Below, piece after piece: positions 34,187-43,033 of a stretch of 64,000 nt of DNA (position 1 is its first letter; each line of letters starts with the position of its first letter). Below the pieces are notes generated by a model, which worked only from the letters and a program-made list of their open reading frames with translations, was not told where the DNA came from and did no database searches. This stretch comes from Rhodoferax sp. U11-2br (GTDB taxonomy: Bacteria; Pseudomonadota; Gammaproteobacteria; Burkholderiales; Burkholderiaceae_C). The translations under genes were made by a program, and so were the position numbers. The stretch lies in assembly GCF_018619435.1 (NCBI RefSeq), contig NZ_JAHFZF010000012.1, positions 50,332 to 114,331 of the forward strand, given 5' to 3'.

Positions 34187-35088
34187 AATCTGAACAGATG
34201 CTGGGGGTGCCCTCCTCTCGCCTGCTGGTCTGGTGGACCGCGATTCGCCCGCGCACCCTGAGCATGGCCGCCACCCCGGTGCTGCTGGGCTCGGCCCTGG
34301 CCTGGGCCGACGGTGCTGTGCCGCTGTGGCCGGTGTTTGTGGTGACGCTGCTGTGTGCGCTGCTGATCCAGATCGGCACCAACCTGCACAACGATGTGGC
34401 CGACTTTGAGCGCGGTGCCGACCGGCCGGACCGCATCGGGCCCTTGCGTGTCACCGCCGCAGGCTGGGCCACACCGCAGAGTGTGCGCCGCGCTGCGGCC
34501 TTGAGTTTTGGGCTGGCGCTGGTGTTGGGCCTGCTGCTGGTGTGGCAAGGGGGCTGGCCGATTCTGGCCATTGGCATCTGCTCGCTGATTGCGGGCTGGG
34601 CCTACTCGGGCGGGCCGTACCCGATTTCACACAGCGCCCTGGGTGAGTTGTTTGTGCTGGTGTTTTTTGGCCTGCTGGCAGTAGCTGGCAGCCACTGGTT
34701 GCAAAGTGAGAGCACCACCTTGGCGCCCTGGCTGGGTGGTGCGGTGGTGGGCCTGCCCGCTGCGGCGGTGCTGCTGGTCAACAACTACCGCGACCACGAG
34801 GCCGATCTGCGCCAAGGCCGTTTGACCCTGGCCACCCGGCTCGGGGATGCCGGGGCCGCGCGTGCTTATGCGGTCATGGTGCTGCTGCCTTTTGTGCTGG
34901 TGCTGGCTTTGGCTTGGGCTGGGCACACCGGTGCCATGCTGGCCTGGCTGGCCATTCCCCACGCGCTGAAACTGATTCCCCAGCTGCGTCGCCAGGCCTC
35001 GGGCGCGCAGCTGAATCAGCTGCTGGGCGCTACCGCCAAACTGGGGCTGTTGCTGGGCTTGTTGCTGTCGGTGGGGGTTTTCCTGTGA
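34183..35088 (+). CDS. menA: 1,4-dihydroxy-2-naphthoate polyprenyltransferase
   Basis: MenA attaches the isoprenoid tail to 1,4-dihydroxy-2-naphthoate to form demethylmenaquinone. It is a 301-residue polytopic membrane protein of the UbiA superfamily. The first Asp-rich motif is NLHNDVADFERGADRPDR (about residues 69-86) and the second NNYRDHEADLRQGR at about 200-213. Roughly eight membrane segments are visible. It is coupled to ubiE by an ATGA overlap and to the next gene by GTGA. No other men or mqn gene is in the window, so the source of the naphthoate is not shown. Confidence 0.9.
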   Translation: MKSEQMLGVPSSRLLVWWTAIRPRTLSMAATPVLLGSALAWADGAVPLWPVFVVTLLCALLIQIGTNLHNDVADFERGADRPDRIGPLRVTAAGWATPQSVRRAAALSFGLALVLGLLLVWQGGWPILAIGICSLIAGWAYSGGPYPISHSALGELFVLVFFGLLAVAGSHWLQSESTTLAPWLGGAVVGLPAAAVLLVNNYRDHEADLRQGRLTLATRLGDAGAARAYAVMVLLPFVLVLALAWAGHTGAMLAWLAIPHALKLIPQLRRQASGAQLNQLLGATAKLGLLLGLLLSVGVFL

Positions 35089-35954
35089 ACCCAGCCGTGG
35101 TGCAGACCCTGTTGCCACTGGCGCTGGCCTTCATCATGTTTTACCTGGGCCTGACCCTGGTGCTGGCCGATTTCCGCCGGGTGGCGCAGCGGCCCAGGGC
35201 GCTGCTGGTGGGGCTGGTCGGGCAGATGCTGCTGGTACCACTGGCCGGGTTTGCCGTGGCCACTTTTGCCGGGCTGGACCCGGTGATGGCCGTGGGCTTG
35301 ATGGTGCTGGTGGCCTGCCCGGGTGGCGTCAGCTCGGGCCTGCTCACCCATCTGGCGCGCGGTGACACCGCGTTGTCAATCTCACTCACGGCGGTGACCA
35401 GCCTGGCCTCGATGCTGAGCTTGCCGCTGATCGTCAACACCGCGCTGCAAGTTTTTATGGGCAGCAGCCTGACAGCGCAATTGCCGCTGTTCTCGATGGT
35501 GCGCAGCATTTTCCTGCTGACCACGCTACCGGTGCTGCTGGGCATGGCGCTGCGCTGGCAATTTCCGAAGCTGGTGGCGCGGCTGGAACCGGTGGCGTCC
35601 AAGGTAGCCACCACCTTGTTCCTGCTGATTGTGCTGGCCACCTTCTGGGACCAGCGTGCCGTGTTGTGGCAACACCTGCCCACCCTGGGCCCGGCCACGC
35701 TGCTGCTCAACGCCTTGATTTTGGGCGCGGCCTACCTGCTGGCCACACAGGCCCGGCTGCACCACGCGGACCGCATTGCCATCGTCACCGAATGTGGTTT
35801 GCAGAACTCGGCGCTGGGCATTTTTGTCTGCCTGCAATTGCTGGCCTCACCGGCCATGAGCGCCCCCAGCGTGGTCTACGCGCTGCTGATGAATCTGGGC
35901 GCGATTGTGTTTGTGCTGGTGATGCGCCAGCGCCGCAGCACGGCACCCGCTTAG
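35085..35954 (+). CDS. bile acid:sodium symporter-family (BASS) transporter
   Basis: This 289-residue membrane protein has about nine hydrophobic helices. It belongs to the BASS family: VACPGGVSSGLLTHLARGDTALS and the crossover segment AIVTECGLQNSALGIFV carry the sodium- and substrate-site motifs. The GTG start at 35085 overlaps the menA stop (GTGA). An alternative frame extending upstream is excluded by that overlap. Substrates of bacterial BASS proteins include organic anions such as pantoate and pyruvate; none can be assigned. Coupling to menA may be positional rather than functional. The last four bases overlap the convergent RND gene. Confidence 0.85.
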   Translation: MNPAVVQTLLPLALAFIMFYLGLTLVLADFRRVAQRPRALLVGLVGQMLLVPLAGFAVATFAGLDPVMAVGLMVLVACPGGVSSGLLTHLARGDTALSISLTAVTSLASMLSLPLIVNTALQVFMGSSLTAQLPLFSMVRSIFLLTTLPVLLGMALRWQFPKLVARLEPVASKVATTLFLLIVLATFWDQRAVLWQHLPTLGPATLLLNALILGAAYLLATQARLHHADRIAIVTECGLQNSALGIFVCLQLLASPAMSAPSVVYALLMNLGAIVFVLVMRQRRSTAPA

Positions 35955-38900
35955 TTGGGTGCGGCGCTGCGGCCGTGCCCAAACAGCCGCTTCACCCAGT
36001 CACCAAAGTCATCCACCACGGTGAACACCGCCGGGATCACCAGCAGGCTCAACACGGTGGAGGTCATCAGGCCACCAATCACCGCCACCGCCATCGGGCT
36101 TCTAAAGCTGGCATCGGCACTGCTCCAACCCGCCGCAATCGGTAACATGCCTGCACCCATGGCCAGCGTGGTCATGACAATCGGGCGGGCGCGTTTGTGG
36201 CAGGCATCCAGCAATGCGTCCACCCGGCTCATGGGCGCCACCACCGGGTGGCCGTCGCTGCCGTCATGGCCACGGCGCGCCACGATGGCGTACTCCACCA
36301 ACAGGATCGAGTTTTTGGTGGCAATACCCATCAGCATGATCAGACCAATCAAGGACGGCATCGAAAAACTCTTGCCCGTCACCAGCAACATCACAAACGC
36401 CCCACCCAGCGAGAGCGGCAGCGCCGTCAGGATGGTGAACGGGTGCAGGAAGTTCTTAAACAGCAACACCAGCACGATGTAGATGCACAACACCCCCGCC
36501 AGCATGGCCAGGCCAAAACCGGTGAACAGCTCACCCATCACCTCGGCATCACCCAGCGCCAGCTGTTTGACACCCGGTGGCAAGGCGCGGATCGAGGGCA
36601 GCTGGTCCACCGCAGCGGCCACATCCCCCAGCGGCACGCCAGACAGTTCGATGTCGAAGTTGATGTTGCGCGAGCGGTTGAGCCGGTCAATCGCAGCCGG
36701 GCCGTCGGACAGCGTCAGGGCAGCCACCTGGCTCAGCATCACCGGGCCATGGGTGCCGGGCACACTCAGGCGGCCCAGCAGGTCCAGGTCTTGCCGCGCC
36801 ACATCGGTGAGCTTGACCACAATCGGCACCTGGCGCTGGCTCAGGTTGAGTTTGGCCAGGCCCGAGTCGTAGTCGCCCGCCGTGGCAATGCGCAGGGTTT
36901 CACCAATGGCACTGCTGGTGACGCCCAGGTCGGCAGCGCGGGCAAAGTCGGGGCGCACCACCACCTCGGCACGCACCAGGCTGGCGCTTGAGGCAATCTG
37001 CCCCAGGCCGGGAATGGTGCGCAGGTCTTTCTCGACCGCGTTGGCCGCTATCGCCAGCGCCTGCGGGTCGTCGCCGCTGAGCACCAGCTGGAACTTCTCG
37101 CCACTGCCACCCAGGCCGACCTTGCTGCGCACACCGGGCAGCTCAGCCATGGCTGTCCGGATGTGGTCCTCAATACCCTGTTTGAGCGGGCGGTGGCCGC
37201 GCTCGGTCAACAACACGGTGAGTGTGGCCTTGCGTACCTCCGCCGCGCCGCCACCCTGGAACGGGTCGGCACCGGCCGAACCACCGCCGATGGTGGTGTA
37301 GACACTTTTCACATGCTCCACCTGGCTCAGCAGCAGGCGCGCGGCCTCTGCCGCCACACGGGTCTGTGCCAGGGTGGCGCCCGGTGGCAGCTCCAGGCTG
37401 ACCTGGGTCTGTGAGTTGTCGTCCGGCGGGATGAAGCCCTTGGGCAAGAGCGGAATCAGCAGCAGCGAGCCCACAAAAAAGACGCCCGCTGCCGCCATGG
37501 TGAGCCAGCGGTGCTGCAGCGCCCAGGCGCTCCAGCGCAGGTAACGCGCCATCCACCAGGGGTCTTTGTGGGCACGCGGGCTGGGTTTCATGATGTAGGC
37601 GGCCATCATCGGGGTCAGCATACGTGCCACCACCAGCGAGGCAAACACAGCCAGCGCCGCCGTCCAGCCAAACTGGCGGAAGAACTTGCCCACCACCCCG
37701 CTCATGAACGCGGTGGGTAAAAACACCGAGATCAGTGTGAAAGTGGTGGCAATCACCGCCAGACCAATTTCATCAGCGGCTTCCATCGCCGCCTGGTACG
37801 GCGGTTTGCCCATGTGCAGGTGGCGCTCGATGTTTTCCACCTCCACAATCGCATCGTCCACCAGCACACCGATCACCAGCGAGAGCGCCAACAGGGTGAC
37901 GACGTTCACCGAAAAACCCAGGTAGGCCATGCCGATAAACGCGGGCAACACCGACAACGGCAGCGCCACCGCCGACACCACCGTGGCGCGCCAGTTGCGC
38001 AAAAACAACCAGACCACCACCACCGCCAGAATGGCGCCTTCGTATAACAGCACCATCGAGGCGTCAAACTCCTCAGCCACCGGGGTGACAAAGTCAAACG
38101 CTTCGGTCAGCTCCATGTCTGGGTGCTGGGTCTTGAGCTCTTGCAGCGCCAGCTGGATAGCCGCGCCGACCTCGACCTCACTGGCACCCTTGCTGCGGGT
38201 GACTTCGAACCCGACCACCGGCACCCCGTTGAGCAAGGCGGCTGAGCGTGGCTCGGCCACGGTGTCGGTGACCTCAGCCACCTGATCGAGCCGCAGCCGC
38301 CGACCGTCACTGAGGGAGATCTGCAACTGCGCCAGCTCAGCCGCCGTTTTGACACTGACCACGGTGCGCATCGGTTGTTCGCCGCCACCCAAGTCGGCAC
38401 GGCCACTGGCGGTATCTTGCTGCGTCTGGCGCAACTGGCGCGAGATCTCCGCCGCCGTGGCGCCCAGCGCCTGCAGCTTGATCGGGTCCAGCGCCACAGT
38501 CACCTGGCGCGTGACCCCACCCACCCGGCTGATGGCACCCACGCCTTTGACCGACAACAGGCGGCGCGTCAGGGTGTTGTCGACAAACCAGCTCAGCGCC
38601 TCGTCGTCCATGCTGGGCACCCGCACCGCAAACGCCAGAATCGGCGAGCTGGCCAGATCCATCTTGCGCACCACAGGGTCGTTGACCTCGGTGGGCAGGT
38701 CGGCACGCACACCTTGCACCGCAGAGCGCACATCGTCCACCGCTTCCTGCGTGGGTTTTTCCAGATGAAACTCAACGGTGATGGACACACTGCCGTCGTT
38801 CACTTTGGTGTAGATGTTTTTCACACCCTGCAGCGGGGCCACGGCGTTCTCGAGTTTGCGGGCAACCTCGGTTTCCAGCTGCACCGGTGCGGCCCCCGGC

Positions 38901-39052
38901 AAAGCGGCAGAAACGATGACCATGGGTAAGTCCAGGTCGGGCATTTGCTGCACCTTCATGGACCGGAAAGACAACAAACCGGCAACACTCAGCAGCACAA
39001 ACAACATGGCTGCCGGGATCGGGTTTCGGATGGACCAGGCGGAGACGTTCAT
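35951..39052 (-). CDS. RND efflux pump inner-membrane transporter (AcrB-like)
   Basis: This 1033-residue protein is a full-length hydrophobe/amphiphile efflux RND transporter. The N-terminus MNVSAWSIRNPIPAAMLFVL has the first helix, and two large periplasmic loops follow TM1 and TM7. The proton-relay acidic pair in TM4 is seen in VIGVLVDDAIVEVENIERHL. It should work as a trimer, drawing substrates from the periplasm. The order of genes is tetR, outer-membrane channel, adaptor, then this pump, all leftward with gaps of 12-50 bp or overlaps. Substrates are unknown; sequence style is closer to general solvent/drug pumps than to metal CzcA. Confidence 0.92.
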   Translation of the reverse strand: MNVSAWSIRNPIPAAMLFVLLSVAGLLSFRSMKVQQMPDLDLPMVIVSAALPGAAPVQLETEVARKLENAVAPLQGVKNIYTKVNDGSVSITVEFHLEKPTQEAVDDVRSAVQGVRADLPTEVNDPVVRKMDLASSPILAFAVRVPSMDDEALSWFVDNTLTRRLLSVKGVGAISRVGGVTRQVTVALDPIKLQALGATAAEISRQLRQTQQDTASGRADLGGGEQPMRTVVSVKTAAELAQLQISLSDGRRLRLDQVAEVTDTVAEPRSAALLNGVPVVGFEVTRSKGASEVEVGAAIQLALQELKTQHPDMELTEAFDFVTPVAEEFDASMVLLYEGAILAVVVVWLFLRNWRATVVSAVALPLSVLPAFIGMAYLGFSVNVVTLLALSLVIGVLVDDAIVEVENIERHLHMGKPPYQAAMEAADEIGLAVIATTFTLISVFLPTAFMSGVVGKFFRQFGWTAALAVFASLVVARMLTPMMAAYIMKPSPRAHKDPWWMARYLRWSAWALQHRWLTMAAAGVFFVGSLLLIPLLPKGFIPPDDNSQTQVSLELPPGATLAQTRVAAEAARLLLSQVEHVKSVYTTIGGGSAGADPFQGGGAAEVRKATLTVLLTERGHRPLKQGIEDHIRTAMAELPGVRSKVGLGGSGEKFQLVLSGDDPQALAIAANAVEKDLRTIPGLGQIASSASLVRAEVVVRPDFARAADLGVTSSAIGETLRIATAGDYDSGLAKLNLSQRQVPIVVKLTDVARQDLDLLGRLSVPGTHGPVMLSQVAALTLSDGPAAIDRLNRSRNINFDIELSGVPLGDVAAAVDQLPSIRALPPGVKQLALGDAEVMGELFTGFGLAMLAGVLCIYIVLVLLFKNFLHPFTILTALPLSLGGAFVMLLVTGKSFSMPSLIGLIMLMGIATKNSILLVEYAIVARRGHDGSDGHPVVAPMSRVDALLDACHKRARPIVMTTLAMGAGMLPIAAGWSSADASFRSPMAVAVIGGLMTSTVLSLLVIPAVFTVVDDFGDWVKRLFGHGRSAAPN

Positions 39053-39064
39053 CTTGAATGCTCC

Positions 39065-40279
39065 TTATTGACTAGCTGCTTGCCCAGGCGCCACCTGGGC
39101 TGGTGTGCTTTTCTCTTTGGAAGGCGTGGCGCTGGCATCCACCACGCGCACCAGGTCACCCTCGGTCAGGAAACTCACACCACTGGCCACCAGCCGATCG
39201 TCCGCCGCAACGCCAGCCAAGATCTCGACCTGCTCACCCAGCCTGCGGCCGGTTTGCACCTTGCGCTGGCTGATCTTGTTGTCGGCCCCCACACGCATCA
39301 CGTAGCTGAAGCCGTCACGCACCAGCACCGCACTGTGTGGCAGGGTCATGGCGCTGGAGCTGCCCAGCGCAAACTCGCCCCGGGCAAACATGCCGGGCTT
39401 GAAACTGGCCGCCACACCTGTCGCCGCATTCCCGGCGCTGCCTCCCTTGGGGGCCGCCAGGTCCACATACACCAGGCCATTGCGGGTCTGAGCGTCGACA
39501 GTTGGCGCCACCATGCGCACCCGGCCCTGGGTCTGGGCGCCGCCCGGGGCGGTGACCAGCACCGGGGTGCCCACGGCCACCTGACTCAGTTCGCTGGAGG
39601 TCAGCTCGGCACGCCACTCCAGGCGGCCCTGGCGGATCAGGCGAAACATCTCGGTGCCCGCGCCCAGCACCGCACCCACGGTGGCGCTGCGGCTGGAGAC
39701 GATGCCCGCATCAGGCGCCAGCACCCGGGTGTAGCTCAGGCGCAGCAGCTGGGTGTCGAGTTGGGCTTTGGCCGATTCCACACGGGCCTTGGCGGTGAGC
39801 TCCTGCGTCAGGTAAACGTTGATCTGCTGGGCGCTCAAGGCACCTGTGCCTTGCACAGCGCGGGCGCGGTCCGCATTGGCGGCGGCCTCTGCCGCATTGG
39901 CCGTGGCTTCACTCAAAGCAGCACGCGCCAGCGCCACCTCGGCTTGTACCGGCTCGGGCGCAAACCTGGCCAGCAGTTGGCCGCGTTGCACACGGTCACC
40001 CACCTGCACCAGCAGCTCTTGCACCCGCAGGCCACTGGCCTCGGCGCCAATGCTGGCCTCTTGCCAGGCCGCCAGGTTGCCATTGGCCGTGAGTTTGATC
40101 GGCAGAGTGCCCGAGCGGGCCTGGGTCAGGGTCACCGTCAGCGCGGGTTTGCTGGTGGCGCTGGGGGTGACGGCATCTGCCGCGGCGGGCTGCAGGGCCA
40201 GCAGCACCAGGCCACCGGTGACCAGCAGACAAGCGGCCATCAGGCCCAGGGTGAGGGGTTTGAGTTGGATGAGCTTCAT
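39065..40279 (-). CDS. RND efflux periplasmic adaptor (membrane fusion protein)
   Basis: This 404-residue adaptor should bridge the RND pump and the outer-membrane channel. An N-terminal hydrophobic anchor (LTLGLMAACLLVTGGLVLLA, no lipobox) is followed by the split lipoyl domain (KLTANGNLAAWQEASIGAEASGLRVQELLVQVGDRVQRGQLLARF), a helical hairpin rich in Ala (ARAALSEATANAAEAAANAD) and the beta-barrel part with VLVTAPGGAQTQGRV. The Ala/Ser/Pro-rich C-terminus is short. Twelve base pairs separate it from the pump gene. Confidence 0.9.
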   Translation of the reverse strand: MKLIQLKPLTLGLMAACLLVTGGLVLLALQPAAADAVTPSATSKPALTVTLTQARSGTLPIKLTANGNLAAWQEASIGAEASGLRVQELLVQVGDRVQRGQLLARFAPEPVQAEVALARAALSEATANAAEAAANADRARAVQGTGALSAQQINVYLTQELTAKARVESAKAQLDTQLLRLSYTRVLAPDAGIVSSRSATVGAVLGAGTEMFRLIRQGRLEWRAELTSSELSQVAVGTPVLVTAPGGAQTQGRVRMVAPTVDAQTRNGLVYVDLAAPKGGSAGNAATGVAASFKPGMFARGEFALGSSSAMTLPHSAVLVRDGFSYVMRVGADNKISQRKVQTGRRLGEQVEILAGVAADDRLVASGVSFLTEGDLVRVVDASATPSKEKSTPAQVAPGQAASQ

Positions 40280-40328
40280 GACAAAAAATCGTTGAAATAC
40301 AAAAAGACGGTGGCCGGAACAACGCCGC

Positions 40329-41774
40329 TTACAAGGCGGTGTGGGTCAGTGCGGGGCTTGGTGTTGGGCCGGGGGAGGACAAGCGGTCGGGCTCGAACCC
40401 GCCACCCACAGCGCGGTACAGCGCCACCCAGGCCTGCTGGCGCTCCAGCGCCAGGGTCAAGACGCTGGACTCGGCGGCCAGCGCGCTGCGCCGGGCATCC
40501 TCCAACTCCATCAGGCTGGCCAGGCCTTGGTCAAAGCGCTGCTGGGTGGCGGCCAGTGCCTCGGCATACCCTTTGGTGGACACCTCGGCATCCAGCTGGC
40601 GGGTCTGCACACTGCGCAGGGTCAACATGGCCTCTTCCACCTCACGCACGGCCTGGCGCACCTTGGCCTGGTAGGTGACCACGGCGGACTGGTAGGCTGC
40701 GTAGGCCGCCTGCACATTGGCTGCGCGCTGGCCACCGTCAAACAGCGGCAAGCTCAGAGCCAGCGGGCCAAACGACCAGGTCGACACCTCGCTGGTGCTG
40801 GCGCCGCTGCGCACACGCAGGTTGCCAATGCTGCCATTCAGGCTCAAACGCGGCCACTGCTGCGCTTTGGCGCTGCCCACCTGGGCGCTGGCCAACACCA
40901 CATCACGCTCGGCGGCAAACACATCGGGGCGTTGTGACACCACCTGAACCGGCAAGGCCGCTACTTCAAAGATAGCTATCTGCCCTTGATTTACATGGGC
41001 TAGAGCCAGTTTTTGCCTCAAGTCAGGCTCAGGCACAGCGGTCAGCGCCACCAGGGCTTTGACATCGAGCTCACACAAGCGGGTTTGCTGGGTCAGGCGG
41101 CTGTTGGCCTCGGCCGCACTGGCGCGGGCTTGTGCCCCCACCGACGGTGCGACAAACCCGGCCTGGGCGCTGATGGCGGTCAGGCGTGCGGTTTCCAGCC
41201 GCGAGGCGGCGTCACGCTCGGCCACACCCAGCTGGCAGGTGCAACTGGCAAAGCTGTAATAGGTGTTGGCCACCTCGGCAGCCACCAACACGCGGGCGTC
41301 GTGCCACTGGGCCTGGCTGCCTTCCACCTGCGCCTGAGCCGCGCGGCTGACCGCACGGTTGGCACCAATCAGGTCCAACTCCCAGGCGGCTTGCACACCG
41401 GCCTGCGAGCTGGTGGCCACCGGCACATCGGGCTGGCTGACACCCCGGCTGGCACTGGCCTGGGCGCTCAGGTTCGGGATCAGCGCGGCATTGGCGGTGG
41501 CCTGGTTGGCACGGGTGGTGGCAATACGACTCACGGCCTGCGCCACCGACGGGCTGGCGGCTTGCGCCGCTTCAATCAGCTCGACCAGCAGCGGGTCACC
41601 CTGCTGCTGCCACCAGTTCGACAAGGAGGACACGGTGCCCTGGTGTGGCAACGGTGCCTGCCAGGCAGGCGCCACCACCATCGGCACCTGGGCCGGTGGC
41701 ATCAGGTTGGCGCAGCCGGAGAGCGCCAGCACGGTGAGAGACAGGCTGGCAAAAGGCTTGATTCTGAAATTCAT
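40329..41774 (-). CDS. RND efflux outer-membrane channel (NodT/TolC family lipoprotein)
   Basis: This 481-residue outer-membrane factor has a lipoprotein signal with lipobox LALSGCANL, Cys at about residue 21. Two repeated helix-rich halves show the NodT-family patterns LVELIEAAQAASPSVAQA, SRGVSQPDVP, WELDLIGANRAV, VVSQRPDVFAAERDV and SLPLFDGGQRAANVQ. It would form the trimeric exit duct of the pump. The start overlaps the tetR stop (ATGA, 41771-41774). A palindromic repeat in frame encodes the segment LAHVNQGQIAIFEVA just before the QRPDV motif. Confidence 0.9.
   Translation of the reverse strand: MNFRIKPFASLSLTVLALSGCANLMPPAQVPMVVAPAWQAPLPHQGTVSSLSNWWQQQGDPLLVELIEAAQAASPSVAQAVSRIATTRANQATANAALIPNLSAQASASRGVSQPDVPVATSSQAGVQAAWELDLIGANRAVSRAAQAQVEGSQAQWHDARVLVAAEVANTYYSFASCTCQLGVAERDAASRLETARLTAISAQAGFVAPSVGAQARASAAEANSRLTQQTRLCELDVKALVALTAVPEPDLRQKLALAHVNQGQIAIFEVAALPVQVVSQRPDVFAAERDVVLASAQVGSAKAQQWPRLSLNGSIGNLRVRSGASTSEVSTWSFGPLALSLPLFDGGQRAANVQAAYAAYQSAVVTYQAKVRQAVREVEEAMLTLRSVQTRQLDAEVSTKGYAEALAATQQRFDQGLASLMELEDARRSALAAESSVLTLALERQQAWVALYRAVGGGFEPDRLSSPGPTPSPALTHTAL
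40971..41015. repeat. palindromic repeat copy inside the outer-membrane channel gene
   Basis: GATAGCTATCTGCCCTTGAT continues to TTACATGGGCTAGAGCCAGT, a good copy within the reading frame, at a variable loop between LRQK and the QRPDV motif. Confidence 0.8.
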
Positions 41775-42583
41775 GGTGAGGGGGAAACAGGCTGAGGCAA
41801 TGGACGGGTGGCAGACTCTGCCGTAGTGGCTTGGCGGCTTGATGGTGTGGGGGGGGAGGCAGCGGTGCTGCCTTGGCGGCGCATGGCCTCGGCCTCCACC
41901 ATGGCCATGCCGTAGCTGACCAGGCGGTCGCAGTACACATCCACCGCCTCTGGTGTGGACAGCAGCGCGGGCCGTATGGCGGCCACCACGTCACCCACCA
42001 CATGCGGTGTGATGCCCAGACCCATCAGCGTGAAGGCGAGACGGTGAATGTCGTCATCCGCTTGCGCCAGACCCAGGTGCTTGCACAGTGCCGCCAACAG
42101 CACCGCATACGTCGGTTTGAAGTCGGTCTCGATTTCTTCGGCCCACAAACCGGTGGGCTCCAGCATTTCGCGGCAATGCAGCTTCATACATTGCTGCATC
42201 GCCTCACCCAGTTTGAGGGGCGCCACCACCCCCCGCAACATACCTTGCAGCGCGGGCTCCAGACCACGCTCGGCGCCGTCCAGAATGTCATTGGTCAACT
42301 GGGGGTTGGTGCGCTGATCAAAGTACACGGCACGGTACAGACCGGCCTTGTCACCAAAGTAATAACTGATGGCCGCGACATTGGCGTGCGCCGCCAGGGC
42401 AATTTCGCGGATCGAGGTCTTGGCAAAACCCTTGTCGGCAAACAGCACCAACGCCGCATCCATCAGGCGCTGACGCGCCTCGATGCCATCACTGCGCACG
42501 GCGGTGACAGCTGTGGTTGCTGGCGGCGGTGTACCGACGAGCCGGGTGTCGGGTGAGTCAGGCGCGTGTTTCATGCGGTACAT
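41771..42583 (-). CDS. TetR/AcrR-family regulator, CecR-like, of the efflux operon
   Basis: This 270-residue regulator has a TetR helix-turn-helix at about residues 35-80 (GFAKTSIREIALAAHANVAAISYYFGDKAGLY) and a DUF1956-type C-terminal domain recognised by HCREMLEPTGLWAEEIE. The family includes CecR (YbiH), which controls efflux genes. A Pro/Ser/Thr-rich tail of about 35 residues follows. It is the first gene of the efflux operon, overlaps the channel gene, and its start lies 8 bp from a perfect palindromic operator, so it should repress itself and the pump. An in-frame ATG three codons later is an alternative start; neither has a clear Shine-Dalgarno sequence. Confidence 0.88.
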   Translation of the reverse strand: MYRMKHAPDSPDTRLVGTPPPATTAVTAVRSDGIEARQRLMDAALVLFADKGFAKTSIREIALAAHANVAAISYYFGDKAGLYRAVYFDQRTNPQLTNDILDGAERGLEPALQGMLRGVVAPLKLGEAMQQCMKLHCREMLEPTGLWAEEIETDFKPTYAVLLAALCKHLGLAQADDDIHRLAFTLMGLGITPHVVGDVVAAIRPALLSTPEAVDVYCDRLVSYGMAMVEAEAMRRQGSTAASPPTPSSRQATTAESATRPLPQPVSPSP

Positions 42584-42590
42584 TGTAGTC

Positions 42591-42616
42591 AGTTAAATCA
42601 AACGTTTGATTTAACT
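42591..42616. promoter_or_regulatory. 26-bp perfect palindrome, putative operator of the efflux operon
   Basis: AGTTAAATCAAAC followed directly by its exact reverse complement GTTTGATTTAACT. It ends 8 bp upstream of the tetR start and is the obvious TetR-family binding site. Confidence 0.85.
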
Positions 42617-42655
42617 AGGTTGCCAGCAGGGTGAAGGTTTTCCGTTGAGCGGACG

Positions 42656-42774
42656 CGCCTTGGGTGGCAGGGGATGGGTAGGGGCGGCGGCCTCATACCG
42701 CCAAATGCGCAGAAAACGAAGTTTTGGCGCAGCCAAATCGGCCGCCACCCCTCCCCATCTCCTGCTGGCAAGCG
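42656..42774. repeat. long nested inverted repeat, non-coding
   Basis: The arms at 42656-42692 and 42740-42774 are imperfect reverse complements over about 33 bp (GGGGATGGGTAGGGGCGGCGG versus GGCCGCCACCCCTCCCCATC). Inside is a second hairpin, GCGCAGAAAAC-GAA-GTTTTGGCGC at 42707-42730. The rest of 42617-43033 holds no convincing gene. Confidence 0.7.
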
Positions 42775-43033
42775 AGGTTTGAACTCGATACAAGGACCCC
42801 AAAGGCAAGGAGAGGCAGATGACCGAGATGCAGCGGCACCTGTCATTCGCCATCGACCGCTTTCAGCGGCGCTCAATCATCACGAGCTAATACCGTGGGC
42901 GAAGTGGGCGGAATACTTAATGAATTGAAACCCTTGGGCAAGACACGTCCAAATTGAATCGACGACAGTAGTAACTACCAACGAATATCACAGGCAAAAG
43001 GGAACCAATTGGCCATGATGAAAGTCGGCTAGG

